Below are positions 1 through 8,121 of a DNA stretch of 64,000 nucleotides, one piece after another. Numbering within the stretch: the first letter of the stretch is position 1; every line of letters starts with the position of its first letter. This stretch comes from Sinomonas sp. ASV322. GTDB taxonomy: Bacteria; Actinomycetota; Actinomycetes; Actinomycetales; Micrococcaceae. The translations under genes and the position numbers were made by a program. Under the pieces are notes generated by a model. The model did no database searches. It worked only from the letters and a program-made list of their open reading frames with translations, and was not told the DNA's origin. The DNA lies in the NCBI RefSeq assembly GCF_030908245.1, contig NZ_JAVFJJ010000005.1, forward strand, positions 186,001 to 250,000, given 5' to 3'.

Positions 1-569
1 CCGTCGAGCCGCTCGCCGTCGCGGTGTGGGCCGTGGAACGGGCTCAGGTCGAGCCGGGGCACCGCGTGCTCGTGACGGGGGCCGGGCCCATCGGGCTGCT
101 GGTCGTCCAGGTCCTCGCGGCGCGGGGCGTGCGCGAGATCGTCGTGACGGACGTCAACGACGCGCGGCTCGCCGTCGCCGCCGGGCTCGGGGCGACCGAC
201 GCCGTCAACACAGCGACTCAGCACCTCGCCGCCGCGGGCTTCGACTGCCTCATCGAATGCTCGGGCGTGACCCGCGCCCTTGCCGACGGCATCCTGGCCC
301 TCCGCCCGGCGGCGCGTGCCGTCGTCGTCGGCCAGGCGAAGGCCGCGGTGGACGGCATCCCGCTCGGGTTCCTGCAGCGCTACGAAATCGACCTCGTGAC
401 TGCGTTCCGGTACAACAATGCGTTCCCCACGGCCATCGAGCTCGCGGCCTCGGGGAAGGTCGATCTCCGGTCGATCATCACGAGCACGTATCCCCTGTCC
501 GATGTCGCGGCGGCGCTCGAGGCGCCCGTGAGCGACCCGAGCAATCTCAAAGTGCTGATCAGGTACTAA
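1..569 (+). CDS. Zinc-type (MDR) alcohol/polyol dehydrogenase, C-terminal part
   Basis: The frame is open from the left edge, so the gene starts outside the window; codons run from position 3. About 188 residues remain. The Rossmann glycine motif GAGPIG is visible, followed by VVTDVNDARL, typical of the NAD-binding half of medium-chain dehydrogenases such as sorbitol/L-iditol dehydrogenase; EPLAVAVWA just before it is the usual family signature. The zinc-binding N-terminal half is not in view. The substrate cannot be set from this half; the MHS symporter downstream suggests a polyol or sugar-acid pathway. Confidence 0.85.
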   Translation, partial: VEPLAVAVWAVERAQVEPGHRVLVTGAGPIGLLVVQVLAARGVREIVVTDVNDARLAVAAGLGATDAVNTATQHLAAAGFDCLIECSGVTRALADGILALRPAARAVVVGQAKAAVDGIPLGFLQRYEIDLVTAFRYNNAFPTAIELAASGKVDLRSIITSTYPLSDVAAALEAPVSDPSNLKVLIRY

Positions 570-582
570 CCCGCGCCTTTAC

Positions 583-664
583 ACCCACCCCGCCACCCAT
601 ACCCACCCCCGCCACCCATACCCACCCCCGCCACCCACACCCACCCCCGCCACCCACACCCACC
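583..664. repeat. 19-bp tandem repeat, about four copies
   Basis: Four slightly diverged copies of a 19-bp unit built on ACCCAYACCCACCCCCGCC lie between the dehydrogenase stop and the symporter start. The strand is almost free of G, so it is strongly C-rich on the plus strand. It is not part of a plausible gene. Confidence 0.85.
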
Positions 665-704
665 AAGAAGAAAACCCTGTCGTTCCATTCAAAGGAGTTT
701 GGAC

Positions 705-2102
705 ATGACCGCAGCACCCGCACCCCGAGGCCACACCGCCGTCGATCGGTCGATCGATCAGGCCAAGGTCCGCAAAGCCGCCTTCGCCGGGCTCGTCGGC
801 ACGACGCTCGAGCTGTATGACTTCGTCATCTACGGCGCGGCGTCCGCGCTCGTCTTCAGCAAGCTCTTCTTCCCCAACGTCTCCCCTGCGGCGGGGCTCC
901 TCGCGAGCTTCAGCACGTTCGCCGTCGGCTTCCTGTTCCGGCCGGTGGGCGGGATCTTCTTCTCGCATTTCGGCGACCGCCTCGGTCGCAAGTGGGTGCT
1001 CGTGACCACGCTGTTCCTCATGGGCGGCTCGACGCTGGCGATCGGCGTCCTGCCCACCTTTGACCAGGTCGGCCTCCTCGCGCCCGTTCTGCTCATTCTG
1101 TGCCGCGCGCTGCAGGGCTTCGGTGCGGGCGCTGAGCAGTCGGGCGGCGCGACGCTGCTCACTGAATCGGCGGCACCCGGGACCCGCGGGCGCCTCGCGT
1201 CGCTCATCATGGTCGGTGCCGCCGCGGGCACCGCGCTCGGCGCGCTCGTGTGGATCGCGGCGCAGTCGCTCGCGCCGAACGACATGATGTCGTGGGGCTG
1301 GCGGCTCGTGTTCCTCTCCAGCATCTTCGTGACCGTCGCGGCGATGATCATGCGGCGCAAGCTCGACGAATCGCCCGTGTTCGAGGAGATCAAGCAGGAT
1401 CGCACCGAGCCGCCCGCGCCGCTGCGCGAGGTGGTGAGGCACGGCAAAGCGAACGTCTTGCGGGTCATCCTCATGAACCTCGGGGTGAGCACGCAGTCGT
1501 ACACGATCCAGGTGTTCATGGCCTCGTACCTCATCACGGTCGTCAAGACCGACCCGAAGTACATCCCTGTCGTCCTGCTCATCGGCTCGCTGTGCGGCGG
1601 CGGCGCGGCGTTCGCGTTCGGCATCCTGTCGGACCGCATCGGCCGGCGCCGCGTTGTCTCCCTCATCACCGGCGCGCTCGTGCTGTTCCCGGCGCCCGCT
1701 TTCCTGCTCCTCACGACGGGCGATCCGGTTGCGATCCTGCTCGTGATCGTCATCGGCTTCATGCTCGCGTGCCAGGGCGTTGTGGGTGTTCACATGAGCT
1801 ACTTCCCGGAGGTCTTCGGGAGCCGGTACCGGTATGCCGGCGTGACGCTCGGGCGCGAATTCTCGGCGATCATCGGCGGCGGCATCGCGCCGATGGTGTG
1901 CGCGGGCCTGCTCGCGGCGTTCAACAACTCGTGGGTTCCCGTGGCCGTGTACATGGGCGCGACGATGCTGGTGAGCTTCATTGCGACGCGCATGACACCG
2001 GAGACCCTCAACCGGGACCTCACGGACCCGGAGGATGCCTCGTTCGGGCGCGCGCCCGCCGTCGTTCGTTCCTCCGCCGCCGTGGGTGACGGCGCCCGCT
2101 GA
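705..2102 (+). CDS. MFS transporter, metabolite:H+ symporter (MHS) family
   Basis: 465 residues, the usual size for this family, with about twelve hydrophobic segments. The N-terminal block GTTLELYDFVIYGAAS and the loop with SHFGDRLGRKWVL are the standard MHS/ShiA-ProP type signatures; a second GILSDRIGRRR loop starts the C-terminal half. It should import an organic acid or osmolyte with protons; the substrate is unknown. A strong AAAGGAG at 691-697 sits 7 nt before the ATG at 705, so this start is preferred over an upstream TTG. The tail after the last helix is Ala/Ser-rich and ends in AAVGDGAR. Confidence 0.9.
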   Translation: MTAAPAPRGHTAVDRSIDQAKVRKAAFAGLVGTTLELYDFVIYGAASALVFSKLFFPNVSPAAGLLASFSTFAVGFLFRPVGGIFFSHFGDRLGRKWVLVTTLFLMGGSTLAIGVLPTFDQVGLLAPVLLILCRALQGFGAGAEQSGGATLLTESAAPGTRGRLASLIMVGAAAGTALGALVWIAAQSLAPNDMMSWGWRLVFLSSIFVTVAAMIMRRKLDESPVFEEIKQDRTEPPAPLREVVRHGKANVLRVILMNLGVSTQSYTIQVFMASYLITVVKTDPKYIPVVLLIGSLCGGGAAFAFGILSDRIGRRRVVSLITGALVLFPAPAFLLLTTGDPVAILLVIVIGFMLACQGVVGVHMSYFPEVFGSRYRYAGVTLGREFSAIIGGGIAPMVCAGLLAAFNNSWVPVAVYMGATMLVSFIATRMTPETLNRDLTDPEDASFGRAPAVVRSSAAVGDGAR

Positions 2103-2127
2103 CCCGGCGCGGCGTCCTGAGCCCTCG

Positions 2128-2192
2128 CACACCCGTTGTGTCGTCAGATTGAGTGGGTCCCACCCGCTCGATCTGACGGCGCAACGAGTGTG
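2128..2192. repeat. Long imperfect palindrome, TTGCGCCGTCAGAT family
   Basis: Two arms of about 30 bp face each other around a short centre: the left arm contains GTTGTGTCGTCAGATTGAG and the right arm CGATCTGACGGCGCAAC. It follows the MHS gene (stop at 2102) and lies beyond the 3' end of the convergent small gene at 2243, so it may act as a two-way terminator. Its arm core recurs at 21061, 35872 and elsewhere in the window. Confidence 0.8.
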
Positions 2193-2242
2193 ATGGCGAC
2201 GGCGCGGCCTGCCGTCCGCCCTCCGCTAGGTGGACCGCCCCG

Positions 2243-2392
2243 TCAGACGATGTCGCTGAGAATGACGGCGATCTCGAGCTCCCGGCTGGTGAACTCCCGC
2301 CGCCGGGGGTTTGCATCCAGGTCATTCGTCGGCGAGCCGGGCGTCGCCGGGTCGAAGTGGACTCGCGCGGTGCGAGGCCGGCGCCGCTTCAC
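2243..2392 (-). CDS. Small hypothetical protein, 49 residues
   Basis: A short frame starting GTG AAG and ending ELEIAVILSDIV. The GTG overlaps the stop of the gene at 2389-2706 in a GTGA arrangement, which suggests translational coupling. Codon third positions are almost all G or C, as expected for a real gene here. The N-terminus is Arg-rich (KRRRPR). I do not recognise a family. Confidence 0.45.
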   Translation of the reverse strand: MKRRRPRTARVHFDPATPGSPTNDLDANPRRREFTSRELEIAVILSDIV

Positions 2393-2706
2393 CGCTGGCC
2401 TCCCGTCGGGGTTTCGCTGGCGGTCACGAGCGGGCCGAGTCCTTCACTCGCGAGGTCGCTGAGCAGCTGGCGATAGCTCGAGAGCGCAAGGGGCGGCAGC
2501 TGATGGAGGTCCGCCACGGTCGCGGCGGGACGGTCCACACGGTACATGGCGAGGATTGCGCGGTCTTCCCCGGCGTCGTCGAGCGCGTGGTACGGGCCGA
2601 CTGGCCCGTCGGCGGTCAGAGCCTGCGCGTAGAGGGAGAGTCGGACGTCCGGGGTGCTGTTGCCCGCCCGATGCCAGGCTTGGACGAGACCGTTCGTGTC
2701 CAACAT
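2389..2706 (-). CDS. Hypothetical protein, 105 residues
   Basis: Begins MLDTNGLVQAWHRAG and has GAGGAG 6 nt before the ATG, a good ribosome binding site. The protein is soluble, mixed-charge and cysteine-free. It forms a two-gene unit with the 49-residue frame that overlaps its stop codon. No family is recognised; the high GC third positions and the binding site argue that it is real. Confidence 0.55.
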   Translation of the reverse strand: MLDTNGLVQAWHRAGNSTPDVRLSLYAQALTADGPVGPYHALDDAGEDRAILAMYRVDRPAATVADLHQLPPLALSSYRQLLSDLASEGLGPLVTASETPTGGQR

Positions 2707-2862
2707 CGCCCGCTCCTCGACTCGCTGCCCGATCCGTCCGGGCCGATGTCACGATCGTCCCGCGCTCAACGAGCCCCGCGTGGGATCTTCACCGAATCCT
2801 GCGACTAGTTTCGGCACACCTTCGCCAATGGCGTCGTCGCTGAGGAAATGCGGCGGCTTTCC

Positions 2863-3684
2863 CTAGATCCCGAGCCCCTCGGCGACCCTCTCCCCTTCGC
2901 GTTCGAGCCACCCGATCCGTCGCTCGATCCGTTCCCCCACCCCGTCCTCCCACATGCGAAGCCAGCCCCCGCCGTCGTGCTCGGCGCGGTATTTCATGAG
3001 GTGCCAGCTCCGCTCGGTGCGGCGGATCGCCGTCGGGATCAAGCGGGCGCGGTCAGCCGCGGAGAGGCCATAGGCGTCTGCCACGAGGCGGGTGCGGACG
3101 ACGGCGTCGACGCCCTTGAGCGGTCCCGTTCTGTCCTCGTCAGGGGCCAGGGGCGCCCACCAGAGGCACAGGTTGAACACCTCATCGACGCGGGTGGCCG
3201 GCTTCGCGAGGTCGAAGTCGATGAGGGCGTGCGCGCGCCCATTGCGGAACACGACGTTCCCCGGCGTGATGTCCAGGTGGCCGATGAATTCGGGTTCTTC
3301 GTCCGGGGCCGGCGGCATCCCCGGGATGTCCGGCACTGCAACGCCTTCCAGAACGGCCGACGACGGCGCGAAGCCGGCCAGGGCGTCATCGAGGCGTCTA
3401 ACGAGGCGCGCCACCGAGACGAGGCGGTCCTCGTCGGCGAGCCACGCCGGATGCGGGCGTCCTGCTACCTCGCCCTTGACGTAGCTCAGGACCTCGCGGC
3501 CCTGCTCGTCGATGCCGAGGAACTGCGGGGCGCCGTCGAAGCCTTGCTGTTCGAGGTGCTGCAGGATGGCGTGAACGAGAGGCGAGTGCGGTCCTTGCGG
3601 GCGGCGGACGGTGTCACCCACGCGCACGACACCTTCGGTGACGTCCCCGCCGGGGAGGGGGAGCTCGGGTTCGGGATGGGCCAC
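2863..3684 (-). CDS. Aminoglycoside phosphotransferase (APH)-like kinase
   Basis: 273 residues with the protein-kinase-like APH fold. The catalytic loop HLDITPGNVVF gives D138 and N143, and IDFDLA gives the metal-binding D156, so all three key residues are present. The family phosphorylates aminoglycosides, but many members act on other small molecules, and nothing nearby fixes the substrate. The start is GTG at 3684, chosen because the frame ends there; the binding site before it is weak. Confidence 0.8.
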   Translation of the reverse strand: MAHPEPELPLPGGDVTEGVVRVGDTVRRPQGPHSPLVHAILQHLEQQGFDGAPQFLGIDEQGREVLSYVKGEVAGRPHPAWLADEDRLVSVARLVRRLDDALAGFAPSSAVLEGVAVPDIPGMPPAPDEEPEFIGHLDITPGNVVFRNGRAHALIDFDLAKPATRVDEVFNLCLWWAPLAPDEDRTGPLKGVDAVVRTRLVADAYGLSAADRARLIPTAIRRTERSWHLMKYRAEHDGGGWLRMWEDGVGERIERRIGWLEREGERVAEGLGI

Positions 3685-3746
3685 GCCACTATTTTGTCGG
3701 ACGGCCTTCGTAGCCTCGGCCTATTGGCTAACGCGGAGGGGGAACG

Positions 3747-4103
3747 ATGGCCGAGGAGACCAGCGGTGTGCGATACGACGGGAAGAGCGAGCTTGTCGCC
3801 TTGTTCTTGTCCATCCACCACCAACTCACCCAGGTAATCCACGCGATCTGCATCTCCAAGGGTCCCGACGCGTACAAGAACCACGCTGCCGACGCGTTGG
3901 AGTGCCTCATCAGCCAAGATCCGAGCGCCCTCGCTCCGCTCGACCATCTGCTGGCACTGCGGATCCAGGAGTACATCGGCCTCTTCGGGCCTATGACGTT
4001 CGTCCGGGCCGTCGCTGCCGAATACGGCCTGGACTACATCGTCGACGAGTACTGGAGTTGGAAGACCGGCTCCCGTGGACGGAATCGGGAGACGGCGACG
4101 TGA
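3747..4103 (+). CDS. Hypothetical protein, 118 residues
   Basis: Starts at an ATG with GGAGGGGG just upstream. The sequence is mainly helical and acidic, with a hydrophobic middle (LDHLLALRIQEYIGLFG). No known family is recognised. Base composition is lower in GC than neighbours on the left. It overlaps the next gene by four bases, so the two are probably made together. Confidence 0.65.
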   Translation: MAEETSGVRYDGKSELVALFLSIHHQLTQVIHAICISKGPDAYKNHAADALECLISQDPSALAPLDHLLALRIQEYIGLFGPMTFVRAVAAEYGLDYIVDEYWSWKTGSRGRNRETAT

Positions 4104-4357
4104 TCGGCGAGTGGGAGTTCGAATCCGACTATCGCCCCATTCCAACTGCGGAAGGCGACCTCGTGCGGCACATCGACCAGACGCGCGGCTACCCTATGAA
4201 CCGGGTCTGGTCGATCGTCGAACCGGGAGACAACAACCTTTATGCCATCCCCGGCTATCACCTCGTGAATCTCGTCGGGTACGTAGTAACCGAAACCCCT
4301 TGGCACGACGAAGAACTTGAAGCTGAATGGTTCATATCTCAAACCGAAGAGGAATGA
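4100..4357 (+). CDS. Hypothetical protein, 85 residues, coupled to the previous gene
   Basis: Starts with GTG at 4100 inside the GTGA overlap with the stop of the previous gene. It begins VIGEWEFESDYRPIP and ends in an acidic EAEWFISQTEEE tail. The middle, LYAIPGYHLVNLVGYVVTE, looks like a small folded domain. A longer in-frame reading upstream exists but would run through the previous gene, so the overlap start is preferred. Function unknown. Confidence 0.6.
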   Translation: MIGEWEFESDYRPIPTAEGDLVRHIDQTRGYPMNRVWSIVEPGDNNLYAIPGYHLVNLVGYVVTETPWHDEELEAEWFISQTEEE

Positions 4358-4360
4358 CCG

Positions 4361-5275
4361 TCAGCTGCCTTGAAAGCGCCCCCAGGCAATCTCGAGCAAG
4401 TCGCGTCGTGGCCTTCGCGATGTTTCCCTCGGCACTGCCACCTTCTTGCCGTCTATCTCTTGAAATGCATAACGAACCATCTGCCCGTCAAACTCTATGA
4501 GCAGATCTGGCTTTACCTGGACGACCAGATCCGGTCGGATTCCCAGTAGACGTGCGTCGAAGGCCGCGTGGTGAAGCTTGCAGAGCGCAATTCCGTTGAC
4601 GACCGACGGGATTCCATCGTCGTCTCGGTCCGGAACGATGTGTGCCGCGTCGAGAAGCTGCGGATGCCCTAGATTGCACACCGCACACCGGTTCCGATAG
4701 GCCCCAAGAACTTCCCTCCGGAAAGCAGCCTGGTGCAGGCGCTGGAGCACCTCTCGATTTCGGTACCGACGATCATATTCCGCAGCCGCAGGATCAACGG
4801 CGTCCTCAACGACCAGCAAGCTCACGATGAACTCCTGCTGTTGGTGATCCTCCCCGACAACATAGATGGGAAAGCACGGTTCAAATCGTCCCTTGGCAAT
4901 TCCGCGGAACCAGATGAGCGGCGCTCGATACTGCATCGCCGCCCGAAGCGACCTGTTTGTCGCAGCCTCTGGATCCGCGCCGTCCCATTTATATCGGAGC
5001 AGCATGTCTCCGCTGAGGTCGCCAGAAACGTCGTCTTCGTACGGCTTCTCCGCTCCCGGAGGACGGAACGTGGTCGTGATAGAAAGCGCGGCGCTAAACC
5101 CAGCGGGTTTCCAGATCCCCTTCACCCGGTCCTTCAGCGGAAGTCGTTCACCAGCGACAGCGAAATCGTGCAGCTCGCCATAGGTGAACGTATCCCTGCC
5201 TTCGCCCCGCGCCGCCAGCCATTCCATCGCCCTCTGGCGAAGGTCTGCCTCGGAGAGCCCGAACCGTTCGATCAC
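4361..5275 (-). CDS. HNH endonuclease domain protein
   Basis: 304 residues. The C-terminal part holds a zinc-type HNH motif: C197 and C200 in CAVC, AAH at 210-212, N227 in VVNGIALC, and H235/H236 after C232. The N-terminal ~160 residues (FRPPGAEKPYEDD, DMLLRYKWDG, APLIWFRGIAKGRFEP) resemble the DNA-reading module of lone restriction-type HNH proteins, including modification-dependent ones, but this is inference. It lies tail-to-tail with the small gene pair at 3747-4357, only three bases apart. No methyltransferase is nearby. Confidence 0.8.
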   Translation of the reverse strand: MIERFGLSEADLRQRAMEWLAARGEGRDTFTYGELHDFAVAGERLPLKDRVKGIWKPAGFSAALSITTTFRPPGAEKPYEDDVSGDLSGDMLLRYKWDGADPEAATNRSLRAAMQYRAPLIWFRGIAKGRFEPCFPIYVVGEDHQQQEFIVSLLVVEDAVDPAAAEYDRRYRNREVLQRLHQAAFRREVLGAYRNRCAVCNLGHPQLLDAAHIVPDRDDDGIPSVVNGIALCKLHHAAFDARLLGIRPDLVVQVKPDLLIEFDGQMVRYAFQEIDGKKVAVPRETSRRPRRDLLEIAWGRFQGS

Positions 5276-5335
5276 AGGGACAGGCTATGACACATTCCGT
5301 CCCGGTCAAGGGACGCGATTGTCCCGCTTGGGAAC

Positions 5336-5563
5336 TTACCCCTTCTGCTGGCGCTCCCGCTCCAGCCGCTCCCGCCGCTCGCGTTCCTCGCGATGCCGGC
5401 GGAGCTGCTCGTGGATGAGCTGCTCCTCTTCGGTGAAGCGGAGGGCGTTGGCTTCGTCGCCGGAGTCGCCCGGGCCGGAGGCTTCCTGCTCGGCCGGGTA
5501 TTCGACGCCGTCGTCAGTGGAATCGGGCTTGGATTCGGCGGCGTGCTCGCGCGGCTCTGTCAT
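5336..5563 (-). CDS. Small acidic protein with basic coiled-coil tail, 75 residues
   Basis: Starts MTEPREHAAESK. The first half is acidic and probably disordered; from about residue 42 the chain becomes a charged helix (FTEEEQLIHEQLRR, then repeats of RERRERLERE). Such Glu/Arg-rich tails are common in small actinobacterial proteins of unknown role. Longer upstream readings in the same frame lack support. Confidence 0.6.
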   Translation of the reverse strand: MTEPREHAAESKPDSTDDGVEYPAEQEASGPGDSGDEANALRFTEEEQLIHEQLRRHREERERRERLERERQQKG

Positions 5564-5639
5564 GCGCACACTGTAGACCCGCAGGTGAAAAGGGAAAATA
5601 GGCGAAAGAACCCAACATGTAGGGGCGTACGACCCACCC

Positions 5640-6463
5640 ATGACCACCTCCGCTCCCCCGCTCGCGATCACCGGAGTCACGGGCTTCGTGGGCGCCCAGG
5701 TCGCCGGCATCCTCGCCGAAGCAGGCCTCCCGCTCCGTCTCCTCGCACGCACGCCGGCGAAGGCACCCCAGCTGCCGGGCGCCGTCGTGCTTCCTTGCGA
5801 CTACGGGAACCGCGGCCTGTGCGAACAATCGCTCGAGGGCGTCGAGACCCTCTTCATGGTCTCGGGAAGAGAGAACGAGCACCGCGTCGCGGAGCACAAG
5901 GCATTCGTGGACGCCGCCAAAGCGGCGGGCGTTCGCAGCATCGTCTACACGTCGTTCATGGGCGCCGCGCCCAACGCCGTCTTCACCCTCGCGCGCGACC
6001 ACTTCGCGACCGAGGAGCACATCAAGGCAGCTGGCTTGAGTTACACGTTCCTCCGCGACTGCCTCTACATGGATTACCTCGAATACTTCGCGGGGGACGA
6101 CGGCGTCATCCGCGGTCCCGCTGGCGACGGCAGGGTCGCAGCAGTGGCCCAGGCCGACGTCGCCCGTTCAGCCGCCGCAGTGCTCCGCGCCGCGGACGAG
6201 CACACCAACGCGGTCTACACCCTCGCCGAAGCCGCGGCGATCCTCTCGAAGGCGCGCGGCAAGGCCTCACCTTCCACAACGAGACCATCCCCGAGGCCTA
6301 CGAATCCCGCAGGAAGTGGCCCGCACCGCAGTGGCAGTACGACGCCTGGGTCTCCACCTACACCGCGATTGAGGCGGGCGAACTGGCTGAGGTGACGGAC
6401 GACGTCGAACGCCTCACCGGCCGTCGCCCGTTGAGCCTCGCGGAGCTGCTCGCTGAGAGGTAG
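5640..6463 (+). pseudogene. NmrA-like NAD(P)-binding protein, frameshifted
   Basis: The gene reads well from ATG 5640 (ITGVTGFVGAQVAGIL, an NAD(P)-binding motif) to about 6263, then the homologous frame continues one base out of register as LTFHNETIPEAYESRRKW to the stop at 6461-6463. One base is missing near 6264-6265. Just before this, VYTLAEAAAIL lacks the TGPEALTLT-type stretch normally found there in relatives, suggesting a second small deletion. The unshifted product would be 251 residues with an unrelated Pro/Ser-rich tail. Either the gene is decaying or there is a base-call error. Confidence 0.75.
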
Positions 6464-6468
6464 CGACC

Positions 6469-7059
6469 TCAGTGCCGCGCGAGCCTCAGCTCGAGCCCGT
6501 TACGGACCATGGGCCACTCGGAGGCGATGATCGAGTACACGACCGTGTCCCGCAGCGAGCCGTCGCGCATGATCTGGTGGCTGCGGAGCACTCCGTCCTG
6601 CTTCGCGCCGAGCCGCTCGATCGCGGCGCGTGACTGGGCGTTCATCCAGTGCGTCCGAAATTCGACGGCGATGCACCCCATCGTCTCGAAGGCGTGCCGG
6701 AGCAGGAGGAGCTTCGACTCGGGATTCGTGCCCCTGCCGTGGACGCTCGCGGCGTTCCAGGTCGAGCCGATCTCGACCCGCCGGTTCGCGGCATCGACGT
6801 TCATATAAGTCGTCATCCCGATGAGGTGTCCGTCGGAGACTCGGCGCGTCGCGAACGGCAGCATGCTGCCCCGCCGTTGGAGCTCGAGCCGGCGCTCGAT
6901 CTCAACCGCCATGCCCTCGGGCCGGGGCACCGACGTGTACCAGAGATTCCACAGCTCGCCGTCGCGCGCCGCGTCTTCGAGACCCTCGCGGTGATCCATC
7001 GAAAGCGGCTCGAGGGTGACGAGCCGGCCGCGCAGGGTCACGGGGTCGAGAAAGGACAT
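6469..7059 (-). CDS. GNAT family N-acetyltransferase (RimJ/RimL-like)
   Basis: 196 residues from ATG 7059 (MSFLDPVTLRGRLVTLEPL). The acetyl-CoA loop is HGRGTNPESKLLLLRHAF, and NAQSRAAIERLGAKQDGVLR is the usual C-terminal block of this subgroup, which acetylates protein or small-molecule amines. A longer reading to 7146 would run into the hairpin at 7145-7174, so the internal ATG is chosen. Substrate unknown. Confidence 0.85.
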   Translation of the reverse strand: MSFLDPVTLRGRLVTLEPLSMDHREGLEDAARDGELWNLWYTSVPRPEGMAVEIERRLELQRRGSMLPFATRRVSDGHLIGMTTYMNVDAANRRVEIGSTWNAASVHGRGTNPESKLLLLRHAFETMGCIAVEFRTHWMNAQSRAAIERLGAKQDGVLRSHQIMRDGSLRDTVVYSIIASEWPMVRNGLELRLARH

Positions 7060-7144
7060 GCGATGAGTCTGCCACGCGAAGTGTTTGTCGGCGGCGCGTG
7101 CATGGGCCAACCCGATCCGCGGGAACCCACCGCCGGAAGCGAAC

Positions 7145-7174
7145 AAGCGGCGCGCCGATGCCGGCGCGCCGCTT
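7145..7174 (-). terminator. GC-rich hairpin between the YCII and GNAT genes
   Basis: Perfect 12-bp arms AAGCGGCGCGCC and GGCGCGCCGCTT around a 6-nt loop. It lies just after the stop of the YCII gene at 7206 and is most likely its terminator. The T run beyond it is short. Confidence 0.7.
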
Positions 7175-7205
7175 TCAGCTGAGCTGACTCAGTGAGACCG
7201 GAAGG

Positions 7206-7502
7206 TCACATGCCGGGCGCCGCGAGGAACTCGAGCACCTCGATAGTGCCAACCTGCCTGTGGGGGTGGTCTACGAGGAGTCCGTCGAGTGCATCCCGGG
7301 TCTCCGCTTGCAGGACGGAGTATCCGCCGATGGTCTGGTCGTCGCCGGACACCGGCGAGCCACCGTCAACGACGGCCTCGCCAGCCTTGCCGAACCATTC
7401 CATCCAGGCCTGCATCCCGGCCGCTGCCTCCTCAGGGGAGGCATTGCCCATCTGCTCGCTCGCTGGGACGTCCGAGCGGTAGAGGACGAGGAACTTAGTC
7501 AT
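7206..7502 (-). CDS. YCII-related domain protein
   Basis: 98 residues starting MTKFLVLYRSDVPASEQM, with AAGGAG six bases before the ATG at 7502; this start is preferred over a longer one at 7526. The pattern of a single small alpha/beta barrel domain with GGSPVSGDDQTIGGYSVLQAETRDA is typical of YCII-like proteins often co-encoded with sigma factors or stress proteins. Biochemical role unknown. Confidence 0.8.
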   Translation of the reverse strand: MTKFLVLYRSDVPASEQMGNASPEEAAAGMQAWMEWFGKAGEAVVDGGSPVSGDDQTIGGYSVLQAETRDALDGLLVDHPHRQVGTIEVLEFLAAPGM

Positions 7503-7559
7503 GTCATTCTCCTTCTTCGGCGACACAGCGGTCGCGGTTTCAGCGGCGCCCGGCGGACG

Positions 7560-7916
7560 TCACTTCTTCTTCGTGGCCTTGGGGGCTTTGGGTGGGAACG
7601 TGCCGACATACGTCACAGCCCGATCGATCCACGCATCGGCGTTCTGATCATCCGGGATGGTGATGTATCCGGGCATGGGGCGCTCTTCGGGTCCGAACGG
7701 TTCGCCGCCGATCGCCGCGAGCTCCTGCACGCCTGCCTCGTCGAGCTTTACGCCAACCGAAGAGCCGAACAGTCCGGCGAACATGTTCCCGTTCACGAAC
7801 GCCCCGAGCTGGCCGAACATTGGCTTGACCTCCACGGCCGGCGATTCCTCGGCGAGCGGGGCGATCAGGTCGCGGAAGCGCTGCTTGTCGTGATCGGTGG
7901 CCTTGGGCATCTGCAT
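7560..7916 (-). CDS. TfoX N-terminal domain protein
   Basis: 118 residues from ATG 7916. VEVKPMFGQLGAFVNGNMFAGLFGSSVGVKL is the TfoX N-terminal domain; in actinobacteria this stand-alone form is common and is not tied to competence. The C-terminus is Lys-rich. It follows a 27-codon frame whose stop is one base away, and lies downstream of an operator-bearing promoter at 8054-8082. Confidence 0.8.
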   Translation of the reverse strand: MQMPKATDHDKQRFRDLIAPLAEESPAVEVKPMFGQLGAFVNGNMFAGLFGSSVGVKLDEAGVQELAAIGGEPFGPEERPMPGYITIPDDQNADAWIDRAVTYVGTFPPKAPKATKKK

Positions 7917-7917
7917 G

Positions 7918-8001
7918 TCAGTCCGCCTTCTTGATCGTCGCCGGCTTGGCGAATGCCTCGTCTGGGCTAACCGACAGCGAAGCCGCCTCGGCAAAGCTCA
8001 T
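7918..8001 (-). CDS. Possible 27-codon leader or remnant frame before the TfoX-like gene
   Basis: ATG at 8001 has GAGGGA about six bases upstream; the frame reads MSFAEAASLSVSPDEAFAKP and ends TGA one base before the next ATG. The same frame stays open further upstream past the promoter, so it could be the end of a decayed gene instead. Close spacing suggests translational coupling with the TfoX-like gene. Confidence 0.3.
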   Translation of the reverse strand: MSFAEAASLSVSPDEAFAKPATIKKAD

Positions 8002-8053
8002 CGCTTGTCCCTCAATTCGTTGGCGGCGGTCGACGAGCCGCCCCTCAAGAAAA

Positions 8054-8082
8054 ACGTTAGTAGCCACTAACGCATTCGTCAA
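8054..8082 (-). promoter_or_regulatory. Promoter with palindromic operator for the TfoX-like gene
   Basis: On the minus strand TTGACG (8082-8077) and TAACGT (8059-8054) are 17 bp apart. The perfect palindrome GTTAGTnnnnACTAAC at 8056-8071 covers the spacer and -10, so a dimeric repressor bound there would block transcription. The regulator is not identified in the window. Confidence 0.6.
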
Positions 8083-8121
8083 ACGCGGTTTGCTGTCTGC
8101 CAGAGGTCCCCCGGGTGGACT

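Noticed and set aside
579-2132. Long minus-strand frame opposite the MHS symporter
   Set aside because: Highly charged, no family features, ends in the C-rich tandem repeat; a shadow of the real gene.
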